Of a stretch of DNA of 64,000 bases, positions 7,968 through 17,340 are shown in pieces. The DNA comes from JBBTCX01 sp964494205. GTDB lineage: Bacteria > Planctomycetota > Phycisphaerae > UBA1845. Both the position numbers and the translations under genes were made by a program. The notes beneath the pieces are model-generated. The model was given only the letters and a program-made list of their open reading frames with translations. It searched no databases and was not told where the DNA came from. The stretch is taken from NCBI GenBank assembly GCA_964494205.1, contig CAZBRD010000022.1, positions 8,634 to 72,633 on the forward strand, written 5' to 3'. Each line of letters starts with the position of its first letter. Position 1 is the stretch's first letter.

Positions 7968-9242
7968 TCAGGCTTCGAGCACTTCCTGTTTCGGCTCGTT
8001 CTTCATGCGCAGCCGCACTCGAGTAATTCGCTGCGGCTCGGCGCCGATGATCTGGATGCCGATGCTGTCGTGCTCGAAACCCTCGCCGATTTTGGGAATT
8101 TTGCCCATCGTGCTGGACACGAAACCGCCAAGTGTTTCGTAATCCGGGTTCTCCGGCAGGGTAATTTTGAGCATGTCGTTGAGGTCTTCGATTCGCATAC
8201 GCGCGTCCACCTCGACCGTTTCAGCGTCGATTCGCTTCAACTCAGCCGGACCTTCCACGTCAAATTCGTCGTCGATTTCGCCGACCAGTTCTTCGAGGAT
8301 ATCTTCGATGGTAGCCAACCCGACTGTCCCGCCGTATTCGTCCAACACGATCGCGATGTGAACTTTCTTCTCGCGAAACTCGCGTAACAAATCGCGAACC
8401 AGTTTGGACTCGGGCACGAAAAGCGCTGCACGCATGCTCTTTTTCGCCTCGAACGGTTTGCGGTCGTCGCGAAACAGCAGATCCTTAGCGTAGATAATTC
8501 CAAGAATTGAGTCGATCGTCTCGTGATAAACGGGAATACGTGAGTGACCGGCGGAACGTATCGTCTGCAGCACTGTGTCGATTGTGGCGTCATCGGGAAC
8601 GGCTGCGATCTCGGTTCGCGGCGTCATGATCTGCTCAACGTGCTTGTCGCCGAGCTCGATGACCGACTCGATCATTTCTTTTTCTTCTTCATCAACGGCG
8701 CCCAGCATCTCACCCTCGGACACAGCGCTGAGAATCTCCTGTTCCATTTCGTTGGCTACCGACTGCGCGTCGGGTGCGGGCACGTCAGCCAATCGTCGAA
8801 CGATTGTGTCGAAGACGTCCATGGCACGAAGGAGCGGATAGAGCATGAGTCGGATGAGCGTGAGCAACGGATGCAATTGGACAAAAAGCTCCGCGCCGCC
8901 GTACTTCGCCCAGGCATGGGGAATCGCTGCTCCGAAGATTAAGATGAATACGAGTGCCAGGAGAGAACCGAGCACCAAACGAAGGAGACTCGAATTCGGC
9001 TGGAGTGCGCCGACGTCATACAGCACCATCACCGTCAGCGCCAGTGTTGCAGTGGAGCGCAGCAGCGCGGTCGAATGCACAAAATGGCGCCGCAAACGCA
9101 GAACTTCTTCAGGAGAACGCCGGCGCGTTGCCTTTTCCAGTCGCTCCGCAAGCCGAGAATGAACGGCCGTATGCAGCGAGAGGTTCAGCGTCGCGAATAG
9201 CGTCAACGCGGCGGTGGTCAGGATGATCCAGAACCAGATCAC
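7968..9242 (-). CDS. CNNM/CorC-type transporter with CBS pair (hemolysin family)
   Basis: A 424-residue membrane protein. The N-terminal CNNM (DUF21) domain has about four hydrophobic segments (3-25, 63-80, 85-110, 122-142). It is followed by a CBS pair (about 205-330) starting at VEQIMTPRTEIAAVP and containing VLDEYGGTVGLATIEDILEE, and a CorC/HlyC transporter-associated domain to the end. The family is linked to magnesium or cobalt export and resistance. The GTG start sits one base after the YbeY stop codon, so the two are cotranslated. In many bacteria this gene follows phoH-pgpH-ybeY, as it does here. The hemolysin name is historical; I do not infer hemolysis. Confidence 0.85.
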   Translation of the reverse strand: MIWFWIILTTAALTLFATLNLSLHTAVHSRLAERLEKATRRRSPEEVLRLRRHFVHSTALLRSTATLALTVMVLYDVGALQPNSSLLRLVLGSLLALVFILIFGAAIPHAWAKYGGAELFVQLHPLLTLIRLMLYPLLRAMDVFDTIVRRLADVPAPDAQSVANEMEQEILSAVSEGEMLGAVDEEEKEMIESVIELGDKHVEQIMTPRTEIAAVPDDATIDTVLQTIRSAGHSRIPVYHETIDSILGIIYAKDLLFRDDRKPFEAKKSMRAALFVPESKLVRDLLREFREKKVHIAIVLDEYGGTVGLATIEDILEELVGEIDDEFDVEGPAELKRIDAETVEVDARMRIEDLNDMLKITLPENPDYETLGGFVSSTMGKIPKIGEGFEHDSIGIQIIGAEPQRITRVRLRMKNEPKQEVLEA

Positions 9243-9243
9243 G

Positions 9244-9804
9244 TTAGACCTTGCTCCGAGTTCCGGCCTTCGCAGGTGCTCGCGGTGATTCCCGTTTTAG
9301 TGATTGAGTTCGTTTGACCGGCTTCTTGAGACGCCCTTCGGCACCACCGCCCGAATAGACCGGTCTAAGGCCAAGTTGAGTCAGAATTTCATCTTCCTTG
9401 CGATGCATCCGGGCGGCCTTTCGTGTCGTGGAGTCATCGTAACCAAGCAAGTGCAGCGTTCCATGAATCACGTAGAGCGTCAGTTCTTCTTTCAGCGAAT
9501 GCCTGCGTTCGGCGGACTCACGGGCGGCTGTGTCGACAGAAACAACAATCTCGCCCTCGATCAGTTGCTTTGAGTTTTCCGACAAGTCAAACGTAAGCAC
9601 ATCGGTAGGTCCGGTGTGATTCAAATGTCGCTCGTTCAGTTCCGCCATTTCTGCGTCGTCAACCAGAGTGATGTTCACCTGTGATCGCGTAATTGCGTGA
9701 CTCGCAAGCGTCTGGCAAACCGCGCCTTCCAGATGGGTTCTGATGCCCCGTGGGGCAGAGCACCGTTTCGTGACAGAGATCAGGTATGATGCGTCTTCGT
9801 CCAT
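9244..9804 (-). CDS. ybeY: Endoribonuclease YbeY
   Basis: A 186-residue metal-dependent endoribonuclease acting in 16S rRNA 3'-end maturation and ribosome quality control. The core spans about 10-150, with LTFDLSE upstream and the zinc motif HGTLHLLGYDD. The third ligand position, usually His, is Asp; the sequence otherwise fits and Asp can also bind metal. A basic tail of about 35 residues, rich in K, R and P, extends past the usual end and is probably disordered. The gene sits between pgpH and the CNNM gene in the common order. The start is the ATG at 9804. Confidence 0.9.
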   Translation of the reverse strand: MDEDASYLISVTKRCSAPRGIRTHLEGAVCQTLASHAITRSQVNITLVDDAEMAELNERHLNHTGPTDVLTFDLSENSKQLIEGEIVVSVDTAARESAERRHSLKEELTLYVIHGTLHLLGYDDSTTRKAARMHRKEDEILTQLGLRPVYSGGGAEGRLKKPVKRTQSLKRESPRAPAKAGTRSKV

Positions 9805-9826
9805 GGTGAATCGAGCCCGAATGAGG

Positions 9827-12163
9827 CTAGCCCGCGACAGTTACTCCCGAGCGCGATACCTTAGGCATCGCCTCCTCGGCCTGACGCGCACGAGGATAGG
9901 CTACGCGTCCATGGTAGATACCGATCAGGCTCTTGACCAGCGATTCTTCTACCTGGCGAATCTCGTGCAACGTAATGTCGCACTCGTCGAACTGACCATC
10001 ATTCAGCCGATCCGCCACAATTTGGTGGACGACGGATTCGATTCGCCCTGGTGTCTGCTCGCCCAGCGCTCTGACTGCTCCCTCAACCCCGTCACACAGC
10101 ATGAGTACCGCTGATTCGCGCGTCCGTGGCGTTGGGCCCGGATACCTGAACTCTGATTCAGAAACCTCACGATCGTGGCGACCGGTTGCGATTTGCGCCT
10201 GCTTTTCGGTGGCAACATGATGGAAGTACCGAACGACCGTCGTACCGTGATGCTCTTCGATGAATTGATGCAGGATGCGCGGCAACTTGAATTCGCGCGC
10301 GAGTTCAAGACCGTCCTTCACGTGCCCCAGGATGATGAGAAGGCTCATTGTCGGTGCGAGGTTTTCGTGACGGTTTATGCGCCCGTCCTGATTCTCGGTG
10401 AAGTACTGCGCCTTCGGTATTTTCCCAATGTCGTGATAGAGCGCGCCGACTTGCGCGAGCAAAGCGTTTGCGCCGATTTTTTCGCAGGCTGCCTCAGCCA
10501 TGGTGCCCAACACCAGACTGTGGGCATACGTTCCGGGCGCCTCGCGTGCGAGAAGCTGAAGCAGTGGCCGCGTCGGGTCGCGCCATTCGAGGAGCGTGAG
10601 CGCGGTTGCCGTGCGGAATAGCTTTTCAACAAACGGCAGCAGGCCGGAAATCAGAAACGCGGACAAAAGTGCACAAGCAGCGGACCAGAGACCCTGCTGC
10701 AAGACCATGTTCCATTCGTTGCCATTTCTGAAACCGACAGCCACTGAGCAAAGGAAGATAGCCAATGAGCTGAGCAACCCGACGGAGATCAGCTTCGTTC
10801 GCGCGCGGACCTCGTCCAGTTGATGAACAATCACGGTCGCGCCGACGAGCAATGGCACCAAAAAACCGAAGCTGCCCTGTACGGTTGCAACAACGAGCAA
10901 CGATGCGATGCACGACGCTCCTAAGGCGAATCGCTGCGAATAAACAATGGCAAAAACATAGGTCAGCAACAGAAACGGCGTGTATATCAATCCCGGAACC
11001 TGCGACCCAAAACTGCCGAGCAATCTCGCAAGTCCAAGTGCGCCGACGCCCAGCAACAAGAATACAATCGAATGACCCTTCGTTTGAAAAATTCGCGGCT
11101 GAAACGATGCGGCGTAGGAAATAAACCCAACGGAAAGAAGTATCACCAGCGCGCCCAGGCCGACGTGTCGGAGAATTTCCTGCCTACGAGCGCGAAGTGC
11201 TTCGGCCGAATTCTGAGCAAGAAACTCGGCGTGAGCGGCGCGTTCCGCCTTCATCCACTCGTATTGTTCCGGTGAAAGTGCACCGGGCGGAATATAGGGC
11301 TTTCCCTTTTGGAACCGCGTGTAAGAAGGTGCGACGTTCTTCTCAGCCTCAGCCATTGCAGCCAGTGTTTTCGCCTGATCAAAGATAATCGTCGGCTGTT
11401 CCTTCAGGGTCGCAAGCACGATGGACTTTACCGTCGGCTGCAATTCTGGAGGGAAACGCCGGGCCAATTCTGCGCCGGTGCCCTGGAGAATCTTTTCATT
11501 GCCGTGCGGGATGACTTCTGAAAGCGGAAGCTCCTTGAACTCAACTTGGTTGGTCGCGTTCACCGTTTGTAGAATGATATAATCTTTGGTGCTCTTGGGA
11601 GTGCGCGGCTCGCGCTGTAAGTCGCGAACGATGTACTCCTGTTCGATGGGCATCGTTTCGACCAGGCGCTCGAATTCGATCCGGCCGGCGTCGTTGGGCA
11701 ACTCGATCCACTGACGCAATCTGTCGTATGCGTTTTGATCCGCGGGCCAGCCGCTTTCTTTCAGCGAAGCTTGGTAGTCGAGAAACGTCTCAGCGTCGGC
11801 CGCAACACCATAGAGACGCATTAAGCCCGAGCGGATTTTCTCGCTGGTCAATTCTTTCTTGTTGTAAGTGAAATAGCTCGGAACCGCAGAGAGGCCAGCC
11901 TCACGGGCGTCCTCTGTGCCCTTCACGTCTTCGACCTGAAAGTCGACCCGAGCAAAAACTGGTTGGTCGATTCGCTGGCCGACCAGATAGTTCAAGCCCC
12001 CCGCACCGACTAGAGCGATCGCGCAAGCTGAAAGTGAGAAAATAACCCCGACGAGAGTTGGCCAACTTACAACGGCCTGAAACACTCTCGACCAGATGGA
12101 GCCGGTGGTTCGAACTCGACGTTGTCGTGCCTGGGCACGTCTGATTTTGCGCTGAAACGCCAC
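9827..12163 (-). CDS. pgpH: PgpH/YqfF-type membrane HD phosphodiesterase
   Basis: A 778-residue membrane protein with the 7TM-HD architecture: one N-terminal membrane segment (about 35-55), a large extracytoplasmic 7TMR-HDED domain (about 60-325), seven membrane segments (about 330-520) and a cytoplasmic HD domain. The HD motif is in GALYHDIGKIPKAQYF, with further histidines in HENLAP and EEHHGTTVVRYFHH. Homologues degrade cyclic di-AMP to pApA. The gene sits between phoH and ybeY, as in Firmicutes and many other phyla, which supports the call. The nucleotide actually hydrolysed in planctomycetes is not shown by the sequence. Confidence 0.88.
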   Translation of the reverse strand: MAFQRKIRRAQARQRRVRTTGSIWSRVFQAVVSWPTLVGVIFSLSACAIALVGAGGLNYLVGQRIDQPVFARVDFQVEDVKGTEDAREAGLSAVPSYFTYNKKELTSEKIRSGLMRLYGVAADAETFLDYQASLKESGWPADQNAYDRLRQWIELPNDAGRIEFERLVETMPIEQEYIVRDLQREPRTPKSTKDYIILQTVNATNQVEFKELPLSEVIPHGNEKILQGTGAELARRFPPELQPTVKSIVLATLKEQPTIIFDQAKTLAAMAEAEKNVAPSYTRFQKGKPYIPPGALSPEQYEWMKAERAAHAEFLAQNSAEALRARRQEILRHVGLGALVILLSVGFISYAASFQPRIFQTKGHSIVFLLLGVGALGLARLLGSFGSQVPGLIYTPFLLLTYVFAIVYSQRFALGASCIASLLVVATVQGSFGFLVPLLVGATVIVHQLDEVRARTKLISVGLLSSLAIFLCSVAVGFRNGNEWNMVLQQGLWSAACALLSAFLISGLLPFVEKLFRTATALTLLEWRDPTRPLLQLLAREAPGTYAHSLVLGTMAEAACEKIGANALLAQVGALYHDIGKIPKAQYFTENQDGRINRHENLAPTMSLLIILGHVKDGLELAREFKLPRILHQFIEEHHGTTVVRYFHHVATEKQAQIATGRHDREVSESEFRYPGPTPRTRESAVLMLCDGVEGAVRALGEQTPGRIESVVHQIVADRLNDGQFDECDITLHEIRQVEESLVKSLIGIYHGRVAYPRARQAEEAMPKVSRSGVTVAG

Positions 12164-12315
12164 TGATTAGTACTCTACCGCCGTCCGTGGGCTGAATCCA
12201 ACCGGATGAAACCCTATTCGGACCAGTTACCGCGCTGAAGTGGTATCGGCGTGAACGATCATCAACTGCGTCGCGAGGTGGGACATACTGTATTTCAATA
12301 TGACTGGGCCGTCTA

Positions 12316-13257
12316 TTATCGGGCGTCGCCGTTTTTTGCGTATGCCTTTACGACCTGCTGCACCAGCTTGTTCCTGACAATGTCACTCTGCGAAAGGCGA
12401 ACAGTGGCGATACCCGGCAAGCCCTCCAAGCGCTGGATCGCGTCAATAAGTCCGGTCGCGTCGCCACCTTGCAGGTCGCTTTGCGTGTCGTCGCCAGTGA
12501 CGATCATCTTGCTTTGGTGGCCTAGTCGCGTCAGGAACATGAGCATCTGTGACGGTGTCGAGTTTTGGGCCTCGTCGAGAATGATCGCGGCGTGATTCAA
12601 GGTACGACCGCGCATGAACGCGAGCGGCACGACTTCGATAACATCATTCTGCATGGCCCTACGAAGCTGCTCGAAGTTCATCATGTCGTTCATAGCGTCG
12701 AACAACGGACGAAGATACGGATTGACCTTCGCCTGAAGATCGCCCGGCAGATAGCCAAGACGTTCCCCCGCCTCCACCGCCGGACGCGCCAATACGATTT
12801 TCTTGATTCGCTGTTGCTTGAGCAGACCAACCGCGACAGCGACGGCCAAGAATGTCTTTCCTGTTCCGGCGGGACCAATGCAGAAAGTAAGGTCATGTTG
12901 ATGCATCGCGTCCATGTAGAGCTTTTGGCCCGCGTTTTTCGGCGCGATCGTACCGCCTGGCAGAAACACATCGACGCCGGGAGAATTCGAAGGAGTCGCA
13001 TCGGCCATCACGCGTTCAATAATGTCCTGCACAAGCTCGTCAGGAAGATCGGGACGCGTGCGCAAAGATTTTTGCATGGAGTCGATCGTGTGCGCCGCGC
13101 GCTGCACACCTTCGGTCGGGCCGTTAACGATGATCTGCCCATCGCGTGCAGCTAACTGCACACCAAAGGCCGAGCGAATTGTTCGCAAGTGCCGATCAGC
13201 GGTCCCAAACAAGGCGCTCTGTCGCGAGGGGTTTTCGATCGAAATGGTGATGTCCAA
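12316..13257 (-). CDS. phoH: PhoH-like ATPase/RNA-binding protein
   Basis: A 313-residue P-loop protein. An N-terminal KH-like region (about 1-75) precedes the PhoH ATPase core with Walker A GPAGTGKT (128-135), the VLARPAVEAGERLGYLPGD block, and Walker B ILDEAQN, followed by MLMFLTRLG and TGDDTQSDL. The start is a TTG at 13257 preceded by GAAG. It leads the block phoH-pgpH-ybeY-CNNM; the gap of 152 bases to pgpH could hold a second promoter. The role in RNA metabolism or ribosome maturation is inferred from the neighbourhood with YbeY. Confidence 0.92.
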   Translation of the reverse strand: MDITISIENPSRQSALFGTADRHLRTIRSAFGVQLAARDGQIIVNGPTEGVQRAAHTIDSMQKSLRTRPDLPDELVQDIIERVMADATPSNSPGVDVFLPGGTIAPKNAGQKLYMDAMHQHDLTFCIGPAGTGKTFLAVAVAVGLLKQQRIKKIVLARPAVEAGERLGYLPGDLQAKVNPYLRPLFDAMNDMMNFEQLRRAMQNDVIEVVPLAFMRGRTLNHAAIILDEAQNSTPSQMLMFLTRLGHQSKMIVTGDDTQSDLQGGDATGLIDAIQRLEGLPGIATVRLSQSDIVRNKLVQQVVKAYAKNGDAR

Positions 13258-13369
13258 GGGGCTTCAATCCGCCTGTCCGAGGTTACGCCTCAACGCTACT
13301 TCCTGAATCAAGGTGCAAAGTGCAGTTGATTGTTTCAACCGCATAAAACAGGGGTTTTTTCGCTCAAAC

Positions 13370-14470
13370 CTAGACGAGCGTCAAGATGAGCCACGCGACC
13401 GGCAGCGCCGCGATCGGGCTGTCGATGAGGTCAAGAATCCCACCGGCCCGCGGAATAAGATTGCTAGAATCTTTCATACCGGCGTCCCGCTTAAAGCATG
13501 ACTCCACAAGGTCGCCGAATTGGGCCATGACCGAAACCGCGATCGCAAAAACCGCCACACCTATTGGTTTGGGCATTCCCAGGGGGCCGACCGACCAATT
13601 CAATGCTCGCGACATATCTCCGAGGAAGGCCAGCAAATCAATGCGACCTTCTCCAACTTGGATCAATCGAATCTGGTTCGGCACGAGATCCAAAAGCAAC
13701 GCAAGGTAGGCGGCGAGGAACGCGACAAGCGCGCTGGCAGCCATGCCGCCAATCGCACCCTCTACCGATTTGCCGGGGCTTATCGACGGAATCAGTTTAT
13801 GCCTACCCAACCAGGACCCTATCAGGAATCCACCTATGTCTGTAGCTTTGATCATCAACAGCAGGATCAGAATCAGCCATGCACCGTCTTGTTCCGGGCG
13901 ATTGGCGTCACACCGCATTTGAATGGCAAATGACGGAAGGAAACCCAAGTAGAAAATGATCAGCAGTGTTGCGCCGAAATCAGTAAGCGAATTGTGCGGA
14001 TCGAATCGAAGGACCGTTCGAATCACCAAAGAAGCAGAAATAGCAGACAGAATTGCCAGCGTACCAAACAGTCCCTCGACCCACAGCAATTTGTGACCAA
14101 AGAGTCCTGCAGCGGAAAACCATGGCACGATCATCAACGCAGCCACGCCCACGTAAGCAGTCTTCACATACGGATTTGCCCCCTTCTTTCGCAGCAAGCG
14201 GTCGAGTTCAAAAACTCCACCAAGAACTGTCGCCAGGAAGATCAGGGGAATCACGCTGCCGCGAGCCAGCAGATCAGCCAGTAACCCGGGTAAGGGGCTT
14301 GGCCTAGATGCAAAGTCGGCAATAGCTACGTCTACGAGTATGACAGATAACAAAACGAAGATGGCCGTCGCGCCAATAAGCGTTCGTTGAACAACGACGG
14401 TTGACGACGTGCGAGATCGCGAGGTCATACTCGTGATGCCACGCTCTCCGGCTGACTCCCATGATCCCAT
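13370..14470 (-). CDS. cdsA: Phosphatidate cytidylyltransferase (CdsA family)
   Basis: A 366-residue polytopic membrane enzyme that makes CDP-diacylglycerol from CTP and phosphatidate. About eight hydrophobic segments are visible, with the conserved cytidylyltransferase region near KATDIGGFLIGSWLGRHKLIPSISPGKSVEGAIGG split across residues 205-245. The C-terminal family signature is degenerate: ESCFKRDAGMKDSSNLIPR then AGGILDLIDS, so the usual GHGG-x-DR-x-D has become R-A-GG-x-LDLID. From memory this is common in planctomycetes. An in-frame ATG at 14428 would remove 14 residues; neither start has a strong binding site. Confidence 0.85.
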   Translation of the reverse strand: MGSWESAGERGITSMTSRSRTSSTVVVQRTLIGATAIFVLLSVILVDVAIADFASRPSPLPGLLADLLARGSVIPLIFLATVLGGVFELDRLLRKKGANPYVKTAYVGVAALMIVPWFSAAGLFGHKLLWVEGLFGTLAILSAISASLVIRTVLRFDPHNSLTDFGATLLIIFYLGFLPSFAIQMRCDANRPEQDGAWLILILLLMIKATDIGGFLIGSWLGRHKLIPSISPGKSVEGAIGGMAASALVAFLAAYLALLLDLVPNQIRLIQVGEGRIDLLAFLGDMSRALNWSVGPLGMPKPIGVAVFAIAVSVMAQFGDLVESCFKRDAGMKDSSNLIPRAGGILDLIDSPIAALPVAWLILTLV

Positions 14471-14505
14471 TGCAGTGTTCCACTCACTAAACGTGCGGGA
14501 GTCCG

Positions 14506-15123
14506 TTACTTATTCGACGTCCTGCCATTGCCTTGCGGTTTTGTGGTGACCACAGCCGACGCCACCGGGCAGGCGATCGAACAATCCCAGCAAAGGCCGG
14601 AAATCTGAAAACGATGACTGATCGCGTGAAAGTGATTCTTGCGCGCGATGCGTGTGCGGAGTTCAACCACATCCTCCGCCCCAAATTCAACAATGCGACC
14701 ACAGCGCCGACAAACCATGTGGTCGTGAGGGTCTTCGCCATAGGCCAGCTCGTAATGCGCCTGTTTCACATCGAAGCGAACCTGTTTCAAGATTCCGCAA
14801 TCCACGAGCAACGGAAGAGTTCGATACACGGTGGCTTTGCCCACCTTAACGCCCCGCTCCTTCAGCACGTCGACGACTTGTTCGGTTTCAAAGTGTTCAT
14901 GCATCTGCAACGCCGCTTCAAGCACGCGAATGCGGGCGGAGGTACATCGGATGCCGCGATCGGCGAGGTACTTTTTGAAAGCCTCGCCCAATTGCTTCGA
15001 ATCAGTTGTATGACGGTTGCGGTCCATGAAGGCCGGAATTCTCGAACAAACTTCCCTGATGCGCTTTACAACGGCTGGATTATGCGGTGATTTCTGCATG
15101 CACGCAAACGAACCGCGATTCAT
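14506..15123 (-). CDS. Fur-family metal-responsive repressor
   Basis: A 205-residue Fur-family regulator. The winged-helix part contains GIRCTSARIRVLEAALQ and the recognition helix region VGKATVYRTLPLLVDCGIL. The dimerisation domain has the metal region HDHMVCRRCGRIVEF and a second pair CWDCS, giving the two CxxC structural zinc sites. The homologous core begins near residue 40, so the true start may be the in-frame ATG at 15027 (MDRNRH). I keep the long form because no start has a good ribosome binding site. Whether it senses iron, zinc or peroxide cannot be decided from sequence. Confidence 0.85.
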   Translation of the reverse strand: MNRGSFACMQKSPHNPAVVKRIREVCSRIPAFMDRNRHTTDSKQLGEAFKKYLADRGIRCTSARIRVLEAALQMHEHFETEQVVDVLKERGVKVGKATVYRTLPLLVDCGILKQVRFDVKQAHYELAYGEDPHDHMVCRRCGRIVEFGAEDVVELRTRIARKNHFHAISHRFQISGLCWDCSIACPVASAVVTTKPQGNGRTSNK

Positions 15124-15201
15124 CCCCTGTTGCGAATCCCAGCGTCGCCAAACAAAATGCGCAATACTATAGGATAAGGAATTGTTCCCCCTTGTAACGA
15201 T

Positions 15202-15783
15202 ATGAATCGACCGTCCGACTCGAACAGCGATCGCCGAGGCTTCTTTCGAGCAGCCGCACGAGAACTGCTACATTCGTTTGTCAGCGACAACGAATCGACG
15301 CCCCCCGCCCCGGTGCAAGTAAGACTACTCCGTCCGCCTGGCGCCATCGACGAGACTCGATTTGTCGACATGTGTCAGCGATGCGGAAAATGTGTCGAGG
15401 TATGCCCCGCATTAGCCATCAAGCCATTTGCCTCGCCCAATCGCGCCCTCGATGGTACTCCATTCATTGACCCAAACACCGCAGCCTGTGTTATCTGTGA
15501 CGGCTTGAAGTGTACGCATGTCTGCCCTTCCGGGGCCTTGAATCCTCTCAATCTTGCCGTTTTAATCAACATGGGTGTCGCCGAAGTTCGTGAGGAACTT
15601 TGCGTAAGAAGCAGCGGGGAATCGTGCACGATATGTGTGGATCGTTGCCCCGTGGGCAAGACAGCCATTCGCTTCGACAACGCAGGCCCCCCAACTGTGT
15701 TTGATCCGGGTTGCGTCGGTTGTGGCGTTTGCCAGTTTTATTGCCCGACAACACCAAAGGCCATCGTTGTTAAGCCATGCTGA
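15202..15783 (+). CDS. Polyferredoxin with four 4Fe-4S motifs (NapG/MauM-like)
   Basis: A 193-residue iron-sulfur electron carrier. The N-terminus has RRGFFRAAA, which resembles a twin-arginine motif but is not followed by a strong hydrophobic core, so its location is uncertain. Four cysteine clusters follow: CQRCGKCVEVCP, CVICDGLKCTHVCP, CTICVDRCP and CVGCGVCQFYCP. This spacing matches the MauM/NapG ferredoxin family that passes electrons to periplasmic oxidoreductases. No such enzyme is adjacent; the next gene, 27 bases downstream, is an SGNH hydrolase. The partner is unknown. Confidence 0.8.
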   Translation: MNRPSDSNSDRRGFFRAAARELLHSFVSDNESTPPAPVQVRLLRPPGAIDETRFVDMCQRCGKCVEVCPALAIKPFASPNRALDGTPFIDPNTAACVICDGLKCTHVCPSGALNPLNLAVLINMGVAEVREELCVRSSGESCTICVDRCPVGKTAIRFDNAGPPTVFDPGCVGCGVCQFYCPTTPKAIVVKPC

Positions 15784-15810
15784 TCGGAGGTTATTTGAAG
15801 CAGGCGTCCC

Positions 15811-17295
15811 ATGAGATTGATTATTCGACAAAAAATCGCATTGATCGCGATTCTGGTGATCAATGCAATACTATGGATCATCCCCAGCAACGTCGTTGAG
15901 CAGATCGCCAACGATCGTCACACGATGCTCGGCCGATACTCGCGAACACAATTCGCGTGGATCATCGGCATGACCATCATTTCATTGTTTGGACTCTACA
16001 TCGATCGCGCCGTCGGCGAACAGTACAAGCGACGATGGTTTCAGGTCATGGCCATCACGATCTTCATGATCCCTGCGCTTATTCTGCTCGATTTCCTTAT
16101 GCGAACACCGGGTCGGTTGCATTACGTTCGCGATTCTCTGGCCTACCATCACCCGCCTAACTTCGATTCAACCAAGGATTTCGTAGAGGAATCCTTAAAG
16201 GATTTCGTCGACAAGCCCGAGGCTGCACGAACCTATCCCAACGCAACGCCGGGCTATCCCACCATTCGCCGAACGCTACGCACCGACGGGCGCGGCTTCC
16301 GTAATGCGGCGACGTTGGACCAGGCTGATGTCGTCACCCTTGGCGATAGTTTCACGGAGGGATCGGGCGTTTCGGATGAACACCCCTGGCCTGTCAGGCT
16401 CGCGGAGCAGTCGGGTTGGACAGTGTGTAACCTCGGCATTTCCGGATACGACCCGCTCAACTATCTGGCTTCGCTCAAGGAATACGGCGTGCATCTCAAA
16501 CCTAAGAAGATCATTTGCATGTTGTACGAAGGCAATGATTTTCGCTCGGCCATCAGCGATCAGGAACGCTCGGAGCCTGGCTTTCTGGAGCGCGTCTCGA
16601 CGTACATGACCCAATCGCCCCTTCTTGATCTGCTGGACCGGGGAATCACTAGCGTGTTCGGCTCGATGAACTCGCGCGGCCCCCTCAAAGGGGCTGAATT
16701 GCTCGATTGGATGCCGATTCGTTTCCCACCCGGGCCAGACGCCAAGAGCTACGCTTTCGCCCCTAAACAACTGCGCGATCGCATGAAAGATGCTGATCAG
16801 TTTTCCCTAGACCTCAAGTGGCTCAACACGCGACGAATCCTTGTCGAGATATCCGAGACTTGCAAAGCGATCGGAGCGGAATTCTATCTCGCATATGCTC
16901 CAACGAAAGCTCATGTAGTTATGCCGACTGTTGCGAGACAGTTACCGGCAGAGAAAGTTCGCGCATTCACCGCGATCAGCTTCAAGGGTGATCTGCCCGA
17001 CGCCCCAACGTTCATGGCTGCATTACTTGAACGCATCGATGATACGGAACAGGTCGTGCGGGAGTATTGCGAGCGAGAAGGAATTCGCTTCATCTCGACA
17101 ACGGAAGCACTTCAAGAGTCTATCAGGCAGGGCCAACAGGCTTATTTCACTTACGATCAACACTGGACTCCCGAAGGGCATGAGGTGGCTGCGAAAGTCA
17201 TTTGGGAGAGCATCATGCAGCTCCATACGAAAGAACAGTTTGCTACTCAAGGCAGTTCACTTCGGCTTGGAGCAAATGTCGCAGCACGTGAATAA
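15811..17295 (+). CDS. Membrane-anchored SGNH/GDSL hydrolase
   Basis: A 494-residue protein with three membrane segments near the N-terminus (about 7-26, 47-65, 78-97) and an SGNH hydrolase domain after about 150. Catalytic blocks visible are GDSFTEG with Ser180, the glycine block NLGISGYDP, the Asn block YEGNDFR, and the C-terminal D-x-x-H in DQHWTPEGH. All four are intact, so it is probably an active esterase or acyltransferase-like enzyme acting on a carbohydrate or lipid outside the cytoplasm. It starts 27 bases after the polyferredoxin. Its substrate is not evident. Confidence 0.78.
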   Translation: MRLIIRQKIALIAILVINAILWIIPSNVVEQIANDRHTMLGRYSRTQFAWIIGMTIISLFGLYIDRAVGEQYKRRWFQVMAITIFMIPALILLDFLMRTPGRLHYVRDSLAYHHPPNFDSTKDFVEESLKDFVDKPEAARTYPNATPGYPTIRRTLRTDGRGFRNAATLDQADVVTLGDSFTEGSGVSDEHPWPVRLAEQSGWTVCNLGISGYDPLNYLASLKEYGVHLKPKKIICMLYEGNDFRSAISDQERSEPGFLERVSTYMTQSPLLDLLDRGITSVFGSMNSRGPLKGAELLDWMPIRFPPGPDAKSYAFAPKQLRDRMKDADQFSLDLKWLNTRRILVEISETCKAIGAEFYLAYAPTKAHVVMPTVARQLPAEKVRAFTAISFKGDLPDAPTFMAALLERIDDTEQVVREYCEREGIRFISTTEALQESIRQGQQAYFTYDQHWTPEGHEVAAKVIWESIMQLHTKEQFATQGSSLRLGANVAARE

Positions 17296-17340
17296 CAGAA
17301 ACCCGGGAACACGAAATGCGACATCCGCCCTATTTGGCAA

